Below are positions 36,311-46,074 of a DNA stretch of 64,000 nt, one piece after another; positions within the stretch are counted from its first letter, which is position 1; each line of letters opens with the position of its first letter. Made by a program: the position numbers and the translations under genes. Source of the stretch: Eubacteriaceae bacterium (GTDB lineage Bacteria > Bacillota > Clostridia > Lachnospirales > Lachnospiraceae); the NCBI GenBank assembly GCA_902363805.1, contig CABJBF010000002.1, positions 496,001-560,000 on the forward strand. The letters run 5' to 3'. The notes beneath the pieces are model-generated. The model did not search any database. It had not been told where the DNA came from and saw only the letters and a program-made list of their open reading frames with translations.

Positions 36311-36819
36311 TAGTCTAGCAATCCTTTCATGATATGCACAGTAACAATTTTGTTTTCTATGTCTAGTTTCTTGACACATTCATCAATCTTAGGAAGTAAT
36401 ACTTCTTTGTTGTCTAATGTTTTAACAACATAAACGTCATTAGCACCTGTCTGCATAACATCTTCTAAAACACCAAATTCGCTACCATCTTCAAGAATAA
36501 CTTTTGCCCCTAATATATCTGCTATATAATATTCGCCTTTTTCAAGTTTAACTGCATTATCTCTGGAAACTAAAATATCTTTTCCTTTATAGCATTCAAT
36601 ATCATTTATATTGTTATACTCTTTAAATTTAAGAATAACCATATTTTTGAAAAATTTTACTGATTCTACGTTTAAATCTATATATTCTTTCCCTGTATCT
36701 AAGATGCATTTTTTTAATTTTTTAAATCTATTAATATCATCTGTTGTAGGATATACCTTTACTTCACCACGTATACCATGTGTATTTGCAATAACTCCTA
36801 CCCTAAAATATTTTTCCAT
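36310..36819 (-). CDS. rimM: 16S rRNA processing protein RimM
   Basis: RimM helps mature the 30S subunit and binds S19. The 169-residue protein has the N-terminal RimM domain with [20 protein letters not shown] and a C-terminal PRC-barrel-like domain with [17 protein letters not shown] and [13 protein letters not shown]. The length is typical. It is coupled to trmD by a one-base overlap and follows khpA after a gap that holds a perfect inverted repeat. Confidence 0.96.
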   Translation of the reverse strand: MEKYFRVGVIANTHGIRGEVKVYPTTDDINRFKKLKKCILDTGKEYIDLNVESVKFFKNMVILKFKEYNNINDIECYKGKDILVSRDNAVKLEKGEYYIADILGAKVILEDGSEFGVLEDVMQTGANDVYVVKTLDNKEVLLPKIDECVKKLDIENKIVTVHIMKGLLD

Positions 36820-36920
36820 ATATTTCCTTTCAAACAGTATCTATTAAATGTTATTTAATGTTAGATCTTAGTTATATTTTTAAATTTTTAATGATAATTA
36901 AATTAACTTTTTAAATGATT

Positions 36921-36944
36921 AACGGGACTGAATTCAGTCCCGTT
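36921..36944. terminator. Perfect 24-base inverted repeat after khpA
   Basis: The arms AACGGGACTGAA and TTCAGTCCCGTT meet without a spacer, 14 bases beyond the khpA stop. A hairpin could form with a few central bases unpaired. Only a weak, broken T run follows on the minus strand, so it may be an inefficient terminator or a processing and stability element between khpA and rimM. Confidence 0.6.
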
Positions 36945-36957
36945 GCACTTGTGGTTA

Positions 36958-37185
36958 CTATATAATGTCCACTATAACTTTTTTGTCGCATTTTGAAGAT
37001 GCAGCCTTAACAACAGAACGAATTGCTTTAGCAATCTTTCCCTGTTTTCCGATAATCTTTCCAACATCATCAGTTGCAACCTTCAATTCTAAAACAATAG
37101 TTTTATCTGTTTCTTTTTCAGTAACAACTACTTCGTCCGGAGAATCTACAAGTGCTTTTGCAATTGTCTCTACTAATTCTTTCAT
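36958..37185 (-). CDS. khpA: KH domain RNA-binding protein KhpA (YlqC)
   Basis: This 75-residue protein is a single KH domain with the GxxG loop in IIGKQGKIAKAIR near residue 45. KhpA binds RNA, often with KhpB, and affects cell size and gene expression in other Firmicutes. It lies between rpsP and rimM, as ylqC does in Bacillus. The ylqD gene of the Bacillus order is absent. Confidence 0.94.
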   Translation of the reverse strand: MKELVETIAKALVDSPDEVVVTEKETDKTIVLELKVATDDVGKIIGKQGKIAKAIRSVVKAASSKCDKKVIVDII

Positions 37186-37203
37186 AGTTAGACCTCCTGA
37201 CTA

Positions 37204-37449
37204 TTATTTTTCAATACCGGCAATCTTAAGTAATTTTCCTACTGTTTCTGTAGGCTGAGCTCCGTTTGATAACCATTTCTTAGCTGCTTCTTCGTTGAAA
37301 TCAAATACGCTAGGATCTCTGTTTGGATCATATGTTCCGATTTCTTCAATAAATCTACCATCTCTTGGTGATCTTGAATCTGCCACTACAATTCTGTAGA
37401 AAGGAGCTTTCTTCTTACCCATTCTCTTTAATCTGATCTTTACTGCCAT
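37204..37449 (-). CDS. rpsP: 30S ribosomal protein S16
   Basis: S16 is needed for 30S assembly. The 81-residue protein starts [20 protein letters not shown] and contains [21 protein letters not shown], both diagnostic. It lies between ffh and khpA in the conserved SRP and ribosome cluster. A GGAGG-type site precedes the ATG. Confidence 0.98.
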   Translation of the reverse strand: MAVKIRLKRMGKKKAPFYRIVVADSRSPRDGRFIEEIGTYDPNRDPSVFDFNEEAAKKWLSNGAQPTETVGKLLKIAGIEK

Positions 37450-37546
37450 TTTACTTTCCTCCGTAAAAAAATTAATTATAATTATTATTTATATATATTA
37501 AGAAAACCAATGTCTTCGTTAATATCAATATTGTCTAAATTTAAAT

Positions 37547-38899
37547 CTAGAAACCGAAAGGCATCTTAAAACCGCCTCTTCGTTTCTTCTTGCCGCCACC
37601 CATCATGCCCGGCATGTTCTTCATCATTTTTTTTGCTTGGTCAAATTGTTTTACCAATTTGTTTACTTCACTTATATCTACACCTGCACCTTTAGCAATT
37701 CTTTGTTTCCTTGACGGATTAAGAATATCAGGATTACCTCTTTCTTCCTTTGTCATGGAATAAATAATTGCTTCAATACGTCCAAGTTGTTTATCATCTG
37801 GAAGCATATCTTCTTTTATCTGACCGCCTAATCCCGGAATAAGACTAAGCATTTCTGATAAACCACCCATATTTTTAATCTGACCCATGTATTCAAGATA
37901 ATCATCAAAGGTAAATTGTGCTTTTCTAAGACGCTGTTCCATATCCTTTGCTTTTTCCTGGTCAATTGCCTGTTCAGCCTTTTCAATTAATGAAAGGACA
38001 TCACCCATACCGAGAATTCTTGAAGCCATTCTATCTGGATAAAATTGTTCTAAATCAGAAAGCTTTTCACCCATACCAACATATAATATAGGTTTTCCTG
38101 TTACAGCCTTAATTGATAACGCTGCACCACCTCTTGTATCACCATCTAACTTAGTAATGATAATTCCATCAATTCCAATCTTTTCATTAAACTGGGTTGC
38201 TACATTCACTGCATCCTGACCTGTCATTGCATCAACAACAAGTACTGTCTGTGTAATGTCAATATTATCTCTAATTTCAATAAGTTCGTTCATCATGTCC
38301 TCATCAACATGTAAACGACCTGCTGTATCTAAAACAACAACATTATTGTTATTCTTTTTAGCATGTTCAATTGCTGCTTTGGCAATATCTACAGGTTTAT
38401 GATTCGTTCCCATGGCAAATACCGGAACACCCTGTTTATCACCATTAATCTGCAACTGTTCAACAGCTGCCGGTCTGTAAACGTCACAGGCAACTAATAA
38501 AGGTCTTTTTCCACTACCTTTAAGTTTTCCTGCAATCTTAGCAGTTGTTGTTGTTTTACCTGCCCCCTGAAGACCCATCATCATAATGACTGTTATTTCA
38601 TTGTCAGGCAAAAGTTTAAGTTTCGTTGTTTCAGAACCCATAAGATTAGTAAGTTCTTCATTAACTATCTTTATTACCATCTGGCCCGGTGTCAAACTGT
38701 TAAGAACATCCTGCCCTATAGCCCTTTCTGTAACTGTTTTAATGAATTGTTTTACAACTTTAAAACTAACGTCAGCTTCAAGCAAAGCCATCTTAACTTC
38801 TTTAAGAGCAGCCTTAACATCATCTTCTGTCAGTCTACCCTTACCACGTAAGCCTTTAAATATGTTTTGTAATTTATCGGATAAGCTTTCAAATGCCAA
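37547..38899 (-). CDS. ffh: Signal recognition particle GTPase Ffh
   Basis: Ffh binds signal peptides and SRP RNA and delivers ribosomes to FtsY at the membrane. The 450-residue protein has the N and G domains with GLQGAGKTTTTAKIA near residue 107, DTAGRLHVDEDMM and TKLDGDTRGGAALS, then the Met-rich M domain with a C-terminal MMGGGKKKRRGGFKMPFGF tail. Its receptor gene ftsY lies at 40793-41716 and ylxM immediately upstream. Confidence 0.98.
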   Translation of the reverse strand: MAFESLSDKLQNIFKGLRGKGRLTEDDVKAALKEVKMALLEADVSFKVVKQFIKTVTERAIGQDVLNSLTPGQMVIKIVNEELTNLMGSETTKLKLLPDNEITVIMMMGLQGAGKTTTTAKIAGKLKGSGKRPLLVACDVYRPAAVEQLQINGDKQGVPVFAMGTNHKPVDIAKAAIEHAKKNNNNVVVLDTAGRLHVDEDMMNELIEIRDNIDITQTVLVVDAMTGQDAVNVATQFNEKIGIDGIIITKLDGDTRGGAALSIKAVTGKPILYVGMGEKLSDLEQFYPDRMASRILGMGDVLSLIEKAEQAIDQEKAKDMEQRLRKAQFTFDDYLEYMGQIKNMGGLSEMLSLIPGLGGQIKEDMLPDDKQLGRIEAIIYSMTKEERGNPDILNPSRKQRIAKGAGVDISEVNKLVKQFDQAKKMMKNMPGMMGGGKKKRRGGFKMPFGF

Positions 38900-38915
38900 G
38901 CCCTTACCTCCTATA

Positions 38916-39239
38916 TTAATAATTCTCTAAAATCTGTCTGGCAATATTCTCTATGTCTTGCATATTATTCTCATCTGCCAATTGACAAATACGTTCAACC
39001 TGTTCTTTAGTCTTTTCAAATCTGCTTACAAGATGTAACTTTTCTTCATATTCATTCAAAGTCTTATCACATCTCTTTATCAAGTCATGTACGCCTTGTC
39101 TGGAAATATTTCTCTCCTCAGCTATTTCTCCAAGACTATAGTCGTTTAAAACAACTTCTTCATATATCTCCTGCTGATGTTTAGTCAACAGTTCTCCGTA
39201 GAAATCATATAAAAGAGAACTTCTTAAAATATCTTTCAT
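38916..39239 (-). CDS. ylxM: YlxM family helix-turn-helix protein
   Basis: YlxM is a small HTH protein that is encoded with ffh and modulates SRP in some Gram-positive bacteria. The 107-residue protein has the helix-turn-helix LGEIAEERNISRQGVHDLIKR and a preceding LLTKHQQEIYEEVVLNDYS. The ATG at 39239 is chosen because AGAGGT lies six bases upstream; a longer frame adds six residues. It is the first gene after a strong promoter. Confidence 0.92.
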   Translation of the reverse strand: MKDILRSSLLYDFYGELLTKHQQEIYEEVVLNDYSLGEIAEERNISRQGVHDLIKRCDKTLNEYEEKLHLVSRFEKTKEQVERICQLADENNMQDIENIARQILENY

Positions 39240-39302
39240 ATTTACCTCTAAGTGCATCTATCTAAAATTGAAAATAAAATATATCAAAATCACACTTAGA
39301 GT

Positions 39303-39331
39303 ATAATACAATACAAAGCAAAGGGTGTCAA
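39303..39331 (-). promoter_or_regulatory. Sigma-A promoter for ylxM-ffh-rpsP-khpA
   Basis: On the minus strand a perfect TTGACA (39326-39331) is 17 bases from TATTAT (39303-39308). The -35 box lies within the second arm of the hairpin at 39321-39352. The predicted leader before ylxM is about 56 bases. Confidence 0.85.
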
Positions 39332-39352
39332 GTATTTTTTCTTGACACCCTT
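39321..39352 (-). terminator. Hairpin between ilvA and ylxM (terminator overlapping a promoter)
   Basis: AAGGGTGTCAAG and CTTGACACCCTT form a perfect 12-bp stem with an eight-base loop. On the minus strand the sequence after the stem is T-rich but not a clean T run, so termination of ilvA transcripts is likely but may be partial. The second arm holds the -35 box of the ylxM promoter. Confidence 0.8.
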
Positions 39353-39467
39353 GTGTTTTATTTTGAATTTATATTTTGCATTTTAAAATAATTTATGAAT
39401 CCTTTTTGTATTTTAATCACTATCTGTTCATTGTGTAAAATAAATCTATATAAATAATATTAGTTAT

Positions 39468-40688
39468 TTATAAATTTGGTCTTACTTCTTTTGGCTTATA
39501 GCCTTTCTTTTCGAGAGCCGCAATAATCCGTTTTTTATGTTCGTGACCGAAACATTCAAGAGTAACTCTAAGTTCAACGGCAGCATTTCTATTAACAGAT
39601 ACAAACTGATTATGTTCAAGCTTAATTACATTTCCCTGTACATCTGCGATAGTGTTTGCAACTTTACCTAATTCACCCGGCTTATCAGGAAGTAATACAG
39701 ATACTGTGAATACTCTTCCTCTCTGAATTAAACCGTGCTGTAATATAGATGACATTGTAATAATATCCATATTACCACCACTGATAATAGAAACAATCTT
39801 CTTATCTTTGCATTTTAAATGCTTAAGAGCGGCAATTGTAAGCAATCCTGAATTTTCAGCAACAAGTTTATGATTTTCAACCATATCAAGAAACGCATCT
39901 ATTAATTCATCATCTTCAATTGTTATGATATCATCAATATTCTTCTGGATATATGGGAATATGTTGCTACCCGGAGTTTTAACCGCTGTACCATCTGCAA
40001 TAGTATTAGCACTGTCTAATGTAACAACTTTTCCTGCACTAAGTGAAGCTTTCATACACGCAGCTTCTGCCGGTTCTACACCAATTACTTTAATATTTGG
40101 ATTAAGTAATTTAGCTAATGTGCTTACACCTGTTGCAAGTCCGCCACCACCGATTGGAACCAAAATATAATCTACAGTTGGAAGTTCTTTTATAATTTCC
40201 ATGGCAATTGTTCCCTGACCTGTAGCTACATCTAAATCATCAAATGGATGAATAAATGTATATCCTTCCTTTTCTGCTAACTCAAGCGCATACTTACATG
40301 CATCATCATAAACATCTCCATATAATATTACATCTGCACCATAACTTTTTGTTCTATTTACCTTCATAAGAGGAGTAACAGTTGGCATAACGATTGTTGC
40401 TTTTACGCCATATAATTTGGCAGCATATGCAACCCCCTGTGCATGGTTTCCTGCTGATGCAGTAATTAAACCTTTAGCTCTTTCTTCTGGAGTTAATGTG
40501 CTTGTCTTATAATAAGCTCCTCTTACTTTATATGCACCTGTAAACTGCATATTTTCTGGTTTAATATATACCTTATTGCCTGTCTGTTCTGAAAAGTAAT
40601 CACTATATATAAGATTTGTATTTAATGTTACTTTATTAACTATTTCTGAAGCTTCTTCAAATTTCTTTAAAGTTAATCCTTCGCTCAT
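39468..40688 (-). CDS. ilvA: Threonine ammonia-lyase with C-terminal ACT domain
   Basis: The enzyme removes ammonia from threonine to give 2-oxobutanoate, the first step to isoleucine or propionate. The 406-residue protein has the PLP lysine K54 in FTGAYKVRGAYYK, the phosphate loop GGGGLATG and SGGNMD. The C-terminal 80 residues form an ACT-like domain. It is shorter than the 500-residue biosynthetic IlvA, so a catabolic-like role is possible. The ATG at 40688 is chosen because AGGAAG lies eight bases upstream; a GTG nine bases earlier abuts the site. It interrupts the usual ftsY-ylxM order. Confidence 0.94.
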   Translation of the reverse strand: MSEGLTLKKFEEASEIVNKVTLNTNLIYSDYFSEQTGNKVYIKPENMQFTGAYKVRGAYYKTSTLTPEERAKGLITASAGNHAQGVAYAAKLYGVKATIVMPTVTPLMKVNRTKSYGADVILYGDVYDDACKYALELAEKEGYTFIHPFDDLDVATGQGTIAMEIIKELPTVDYILVPIGGGGLATGVSTLAKLLNPNIKVIGVEPAEAACMKASLSAGKVVTLDSANTIADGTAVKTPGSNIFPYIQKNIDDIITIEDDELIDAFLDMVENHKLVAENSGLLTIAALKHLKCKDKKIVSIISGGNMDIITMSSILQHGLIQRGRVFTVSVLLPDKPGELGKVANTIADVQGNVIKLEHNQFVSVNRNAAVELRVTLECFGHEHKKRIIAALEKKGYKPKEVRPNL

Positions 40689-40792
40689 TATCTTCACTTC
40701 CTATTCTAATTATAATAATTTTTTCTTTGTAATAATACATCAACTTTCCATATTATAAAATATTTTTTTCAAATAAAATACAAAAATCAAGT

Positions 40793-41716
40793 TTACTTTG
40801 TAAATAACGCTGACACAAAATCATGAGAATTAAATTTCTGTAAGTCATCTATGCCTTCACCTACACCAATATATTTAACAGGAATTCCTAATTCAGCCTG
40901 AATTGCAATAGCAATTCCACCTTTTGCCGTTCCATCCATTTTTGTAAGAACAACACCTGTTATATCTGTTGCTTCCATAAATGTTTTAGCCTGTACTAAA
41001 GCATTTTGTCCTGTCGTAGCATCAAGAACGATAAGATTTTCTCTTATACATCCTGAATATTCCTTTTCAATAATTCTGTCTAATTTTTTAAGTTCTTCCA
41101 TAAGATTCTTCTTATTATGAAGTCTCCCCGCAGTATCACAAAGTAGTACGTCAGCATTTTTATTTTTAGCAGATGCAATTGCATCAAACAAAACAGCTCC
41201 CGGATCTGAACCTTCATTTCCCGCTACAATATCTACATTTGAACGTCTGGCCCACTCTTTAAGCTGATCAGCTGCAGCAGCTCTAAAAGTATCAGCAGCC
41301 GCCATAACAACCTTTTTGCCATTTCCTTTTAGCTGTGCCGCAAGTTTTCCGATAGATGTAGTTTTTCCTACACCATTTACACCGATTACCATAACTACTG
41401 ATTTTTCATTTTCAAAATCATATGCATTTTCTCCTAAATCCATCTGTTCTTCAATGTTTTTAATCAGCAACTCCTTGCAATCTTCAGGTTCTTTTATTTT
41501 TAACTCTTTTACCTGTTCTTTAAGTTTCTCTATTATTTCCATTGTTGTATTAACACCAATGTCACTCATAATTAAAATTTCTTCTAATTCTTCATAGAAA
41601 TCGTCATCAATATGTGAAAATCCACTGAATATTGAATCTAATCCTGATACTATAGAATTTCTTGTTTTTGTAAGCCCTGATACAAGTTTTCCAAAAAAGC
41701 CTTTCTTTTCTTCCAT
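40793..41716 (-). CDS. ftsY: Signal recognition particle receptor FtsY
   Basis: FtsY is the membrane-associated GTPase that receives the SRP-ribosome complex. The 307-residue protein has a short basic N-terminus in place of a long acidic A domain, then NG domains with GVNGVGKTTSIGKLA near residue 113, DTAGRLHNKKNLMEEL and TKMDGTAKGG. It follows smc in the order rnc-smc-ftsY known from Bacillus. Confidence 0.98.
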   Translation of the reverse strand: MEEKKGFFGKLVSGLTKTRNSIVSGLDSIFSGFSHIDDDFYEELEEILIMSDIGVNTTMEIIEKLKEQVKELKIKEPEDCKELLIKNIEEQMDLGENAYDFENEKSVVMVIGVNGVGKTTSIGKLAAQLKGNGKKVVMAAADTFRAAAADQLKEWARRSNVDIVAGNEGSDPGAVLFDAIASAKNKNADVLLCDTAGRLHNKKNLMEELKKLDRIIEKEYSGCIRENLIVLDATTGQNALVQAKTFMEATDITGVVLTKMDGTAKGGIAIAIQAELGIPVKYIGVGEGIDDLQKFNSHDFVSALFTK

Positions 41717-41728
41717 TTACAAACTCCT

Positions 41729-44700
41729 TTATTTATCCAAATTTCCTTCCAATAAATCTACTGAAACTAAGGCTGATACACCTTTTTCCTGCATTGTAAT
41801 ACCATATAATCTATCAGCACATCCCATTGTTCCTCGTCTGTGTGTAACAACAATAAACTGTGTATTTTCTGTAAGTTTATGCAAATATTCCGCAAATCTG
41901 ATTACATTTGAGCCATCTAATGCAGCTTCAATTTCGTCAAGAAGACAGAATGGAGATGGCTTTAAATTCTGAATTGCAAACAAAAGACAAATTGCCGTAA
42001 GTGCTTTTTCTCCACCTGAAAGCTGCATCATATTTTGAAGTTTCTTTCCAGGCGGCTGTGAAATAATATTAATTCCTGCATCAAGAATATCATCTGCTTC
42101 AGTAAGTTCAATAACTCCTGCGCCACCGCCAAATAATTCCTTAAATACCTTATCAAATTCAACCTGAATTTCAGCAAATTTTTCTTTAAACTGTTTTCGC
42201 ATACCAACTTCTAATTCGTCAATAATTTTCAAAAGATTTTCTTTTGCACGCATTAAGTCTTCATGCTGTTCTTTCATAAACTGATATCTTTCGTTTATTT
42301 CCTTAAACTCTTCAATAGCATTTACATTTACGTCTCCTAACTCTTTAATCTGACGTTTTAAATTGGCAATGCTATTTCTAAGTTCGGCTTTATCATTTAG
42401 ACTTTCATCTCTAAGTTCAATAGCATTTCTATATGTGATTTCATACTCGTTCCACATATAATTAATTTTTGTCTCATTCTTTTCCTGTAAATTTTCTTTT
42501 TGGCTGTTAAGTCTGTAAATTTCTTTATCTAATTGTGTTATTCTTGAAGAAAGTTCTTCTCTCTTATCGAAAAATTCTTTATGATCTTTATTCTGCTTTT
42601 CCTTAGCATTTTTAAGGTCTTCAATTTCTAAATTAAGCTTTTCAATAAGTTTACGTCCTTCTTCGATTTCCTTTGTTATGCCATCAATAGTTTCAATTCT
42701 AGCTGAAATCTCATTGTTGTTTTCACTTGAATTGTTTTTAATCTGTTCCAATTCATTCTTTAAATCTGAAATCTGATTATTGCTATTTTGAATCTTTTCG
42801 CATAAAAATTCATGCTTTTGCTTTAAACTTGAAATTTCAATATTAATCTCTTCTAACAACGACGTTTTTTCAACAAGCTTTGCATTTATAGAATCCATAT
42901 TATTACTTTTTTGTTTAATAAGTTCTTCTAATTCGGAATTTCTATCTTCAACATTAGTAAGTTCTTTGTTAAGTTCTAAACTATTATTATTGATACTTCC
43001 GATTTCAGATGCAATATTTCCACTTTCAGCAGTATATTCCTGATATTCTGTATCAATGTTATTCTTTCTGTCTTTAGCTTGTTTTAAATTCAACTCCAAT
43101 GTGTTTTTTGCAATGTTCTGTTCCTGAAGTGCCTTATTAATTTTATCAAGTTCATCATTTAAAACACTTGTTTTACTTCTGTTTTCTATTAAATTCTTAT
43201 CAAGATTTTCTTTTTCATTCTTAAGGTCTTTTAATTTATTCTCAAGTTCTTCTATTTCTCTTCTTCTTCCTAACAGGTTGCTGTTATTTTTGAATGCACC
43301 ACCCGAAATAGAACCACCAATATTTAAATATTCACCTTCTAAAGTTACAATTCTTAAAGAATATCTATATTTACGTTCTAGTGCAATTGCGTTATCAATC
43401 GTGTCTACAACTACGACTTTTCCTAACAAATATTTAGTTACGCCTTCGTATTCTTTTTTTATTTCAACTAAATCACATGCAAGACCTAAAACACCTTTAT
43501 CAGAAAATACATCTTCATTATTAAAGCCCGTTTTCTTAGTCATACTACTCAAAGGTAAAAATGTAGCTCGACCATATTTATTTTTCTTTAAATATTCAAT
43601 TATTTCCTTAGCTGTTGTTTCTGTATCAGTTACTATATTCTGAATATTTCCGCCTAAAGCTGTTTCAATTGCAACTTCATACTTTTTTTCAACTTTAATA
43701 ATGTCAGCAGCAACACCAATAATACCTTTCTTGTTTTCCTTTAATTCCATTACTTTTTTGATACTATTTCCATAACCTTCATATCTTTCAGTAATGTTTT
43801 TTAAAGCTTCGAGATTTGATTTTGACTTATGATATCTTTCCCGGTTTTCAGATATTGACTTTGTTATTTTAGAATTTTCTACTCTTAAATCATTTAAGTC
43901 ATTTCTATATTCTGAAACAGTTTTGTTTAATTCATCGATTGAATAGTTTACTTTATCTAACTCAGCTTTAAGTTCTTCTATTTTACTTTCCTGATTTTCC
44001 TTTTCGCTTTGAAATTCTATAAGTTTTTGATTAAGTTGAGATTTTCTTATATTAATCTGTTCAAGCAATGTATCACATCTTTGCAATTTTGATTTAATCA
44101 TTGACTTAGAATTTAATATTTCGATAATCTCGGCTTTATGCTCTGCAATTTCTTTATCAAAATTCTCAATTTCTTCTTTAATAACAGAAATATCAGTCGT
44201 TATTTCTGACTGCGATTTAATAGTTTCCTGAATTACATTTTCATTATCGTCTTTTTCTTTACATAATTCAGTCAAATTCTTTTCCTTCTGGGCTATATCT
44301 GAAGAAATAGCATTTACTCTTGCTGCAATAAACTCTTCGTTGTTTTTAGCTGAATTAATCTGTTCTTTAAGAACAAGAATTCTTCCTTCTAATTTTTCAA
44401 TTTTAAGAACAGTATCTGTTGACATTGTTTTTTTGGCTTCAATTGAATTGTTTATTTCTTCCAAATCTGCTTCTAACTTAGTATACTGCTTCTTTATATT
44501 TTCAAATTCTTCATTTGAGGAATTCATATCTGATGTTGCTATTTCAAGTTTTTTGTCTAAATCAGACAATCTGTTTTTAATATCTTCCATTTCGACTAAA
44601 AACATATTCACATCATATTTCTTTAAATCATCTTTAAAAAGTAAATATTTTTTTGCCTTTTCACATTGTTTCTCTAATGGGCCAACCTGACGTTCAAGTT

Positions 44701-45289
44701 CTGCTAATATATCCTGAACTCTGACAAGATTCTGATTCTCATCGTCTAATTTCTTTAAAGCCTGATTCTTTCTTCTTTTAAATTTAACAATACCGGCTGC
44801 TTCATCGAATAATTCTCTTCTTTCTTCAGGTTTTCCACTTAAGATCTGATCAATCTGACCCTGCCCAATAATAGAATAACCTTCCTTACCAATACCTGTA
44901 TCATAAAAAAGTTCATTTACATCTTTAAGTCTAACCTGAGTTCCATTAATCATATATTCACTTTCACCGGATCTGAATAATCTTCTTGAAACAGTTACTT
45001 CTTCATAATCAACATCTAATTTATGGTCAGAATTATCCAATGTAATTGCTACATAAGCGAATCCTAACGGTTTTCTGTTTTCAGTTCCGGCAAATATTAC
45101 ATCTTCCATCTTAGATCCACGAAGCTGTTTTACCTTCTGTTCACCAAGAACCCATCTCACAGCATCAGCAACATTACTTTTTCCTGAGCCATTTGGTCCA
45201 ACAATTCCAGTTATACCATTATGAAATTCAAATTTTATTTTATTTGCAAATGATTTAAAACCATGTATTTCAATACTTTTTAAGTACAT
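41729..45289 (-). CDS. smc: Chromosome segregation protein SMC
   Basis: SMC is the ATPase core of bacterial condensin. The protein of 1186 residues has Walker A GPNGSGKS at residues 31-38, a long coiled coil, a hinge domain at roughly 515-640, a second coiled coil, and the C-terminal signature LSGGEKALTA and Walker B FCLLDEIEAALD. The ATG at 45289 is chosen because GAGGA lies upstream and it begins one base after the rnc stop; the longer frame extends into rnc. ScpA and ScpB are not in the window. Confidence 0.98.
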   Translation of the reverse strand: MYLKSIEIHGFKSFANKIKFEFHNGITGIVGPNGSGKSNVADAVRWVLGEQKVKQLRGSKMEDVIFAGTENRKPLGFAYVAITLDNSDHKLDVDYEEVTVSRRLFRSGESEYMINGTQVRLKDVNELFYDTGIGKEGYSIIGQGQIDQILSGKPEERRELFDEAAGIVKFKRRKNQALKKLDDENQNLVRVQDILAELERQVGPLEKQCEKAKKYLLFKDDLKKYDVNMFLVEMEDIKNRLSDLDKKLEIATSDMNSSNEEFENIKKQYTKLEADLEEINNSIEAKKTMSTDTVLKIEKLEGRILVLKEQINSAKNNEEFIAARVNAISSDIAQKEKNLTELCKEKDDNENVIQETIKSQSEITTDISVIKEEIENFDKEIAEHKAEIIEILNSKSMIKSKLQRCDTLLEQINIRKSQLNQKLIEFQSEKENQESKIEELKAELDKVNYSIDELNKTVSEYRNDLNDLRVENSKITKSISENRERYHKSKSNLEALKNITERYEGYGNSIKKVMELKENKKGIIGVAADIIKVEKKYEVAIETALGGNIQNIVTDTETTAKEIIEYLKKNKYGRATFLPLSSMTKKTGFNNEDVFSDKGVLGLACDLVEIKKEYEGVTKYLLGKVVVVDTIDNAIALERKYRYSLRIVTLEGEYLNIGGSISGGAFKNNSNLLGRRREIEELENKLKDLKNEKENLDKNLIENRSKTSVLNDELDKINKALQEQNIAKNTLELNLKQAKDRKNNIDTEYQEYTAESGNIASEIGSINNNSLELNKELTNVEDRNSELEELIKQKSNNMDSINAKLVEKTSLLEEINIEISSLKQKHEFLCEKIQNSNNQISDLKNELEQIKNNSSENNNEISARIETIDGITKEIEEGRKLIEKLNLEIEDLKNAKEKQNKDHKEFFDKREELSSRITQLDKEIYRLNSQKENLQEKNETKINYMWNEYEITYRNAIELRDESLNDKAELRNSIANLKRQIKELGDVNVNAIEEFKEINERYQFMKEQHEDLMRAKENLLKIIDELEVGMRKQFKEKFAEIQVEFDKVFKELFGGGAGVIELTEADDILDAGINIISQPPGKKLQNMMQLSGGEKALTAICLLFAIQNLKPSPFCLLDEIEAALDGSNVIRFAEYLHKLTENTQFIVVTHRRGTMGCADRLYGITMQEKGVSALVSVDLLEGNLDK

Positions 45290-45290
45290 A

Positions 45291-45977
45291 TTATTTCCTC
45301 TTATCCATAGATTTAAGCGCGACATATGCTGCCTGTTGTTCTGCAGCCTTCTTTGTTCTTCCTATGCCCTCACCTATAACTTGTTCTCCAAGCAATACCT
45401 GTGCAGTATAACTCTTATCATGATCAGGGCCTATTTCGTCTATTATTTTATATGACACTTTGCCAGCCTTAATCATATCTACTCTTTCCTGCAAAATTGT
45501 CTTACTATCAAAAAACAATTTTTTATTTTCAATGTCATTTAGCACAAATTTAAGCACAAACTCTTTAGCTTTGTCAAAACCACCATCTAAAAATATAGCT
45601 CCTATTAGTGCTTCTAATGCGTCTGATGTTACTGAATCACGATTTCTTCCTCCTGATTCATCTTCACCTTTTCCAAGATATAAAAAATCTCCAAGATTAA
45701 TTTCTTTAGCATCTCTTGCAAGAGTGCCTTCACATACAAGACTTGCTCTAAGTCGTGTCATTTTTCCTTCCGGCATTTCATAATTCAAAAATAAAAACTC
45801 ACTAGATACAAGTTCTAAAACAGCATCACCAAGAAACTCAAGTCTTTCATTGTCTTTAACTTTTCTATTTTTATGCTCATTAGCATATGATGTATGAGTT
45901 AAAGCATTAACTAATAACTTTTTATTATCAAATTCATATCCGATTACACTTTCTAATTTTTCATAATCTGAATTCAT
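45291..45977 (-). CDS. rnc: Ribonuclease III
   Basis: RNase III cuts double-stranded RNA in rRNA and mRNA processing. The 228-residue protein has the catalytic signature NERLEFLGDAVLELV near residue 42-56 and a C-terminal double-stranded-RNA-binding domain ending near AAEQQAAYVAL. It lies directly before smc with a one-base gap. A terminator-like hairpin separates it from acpP. Confidence 0.98.
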   Translation of the reverse strand: MNSDYEKLESVIGYEFDNKKLLVNALTHTSYANEHKNRKVKDNERLEFLGDAVLELVSSEFLFLNYEMPEGKMTRLRASLVCEGTLARDAKEINLGDFLYLGKGEDESGGRNRDSVTSDALEALIGAIFLDGGFDKAKEFVLKFVLNDIENKKLFFDSKTILQERVDMIKAGKVSYKIIDEIGPDHDKSYTAQVLLGEQVIGEGIGRTKKAAEQQAAYVALKSMDKRK

Positions 45978-46000
45978 ATTAACTCCTTTTTACACACAAA

Positions 46001-46043
46001 AGAAAAGGGTAATATCATTTTAGAGTGATATTGCACCTTTTCT
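46001..46043 (-). terminator. Terminator-like hairpin after acpP
   Basis: AGAAAAGGG and AATATCA pair with TGATATT and CCTTTTCT across a short loop, about 17 pairs with one bulge. On the minus strand the stem is followed by TTTTCTTTTG. It lies about 30 bases after the acpP stop and may limit read-through into rnc and smc. Confidence 0.82.
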
Positions 46044-46074
46044 AATGTACTTAAATAATTTTTATAGTCAAATA

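Noticed and set aside
36843..36859. AT-only inverted repeat ATTAAAT-GTT-ATTTAAT before rimM
   Set aside because: A match of this kind is expected by chance in sequence this AT-rich.
43278..43643. A 121-residue plus-strand open frame in smc
   Set aside because: It is antisense to SMC hinge coding sequence and looks like a hydrophobic shadow frame.
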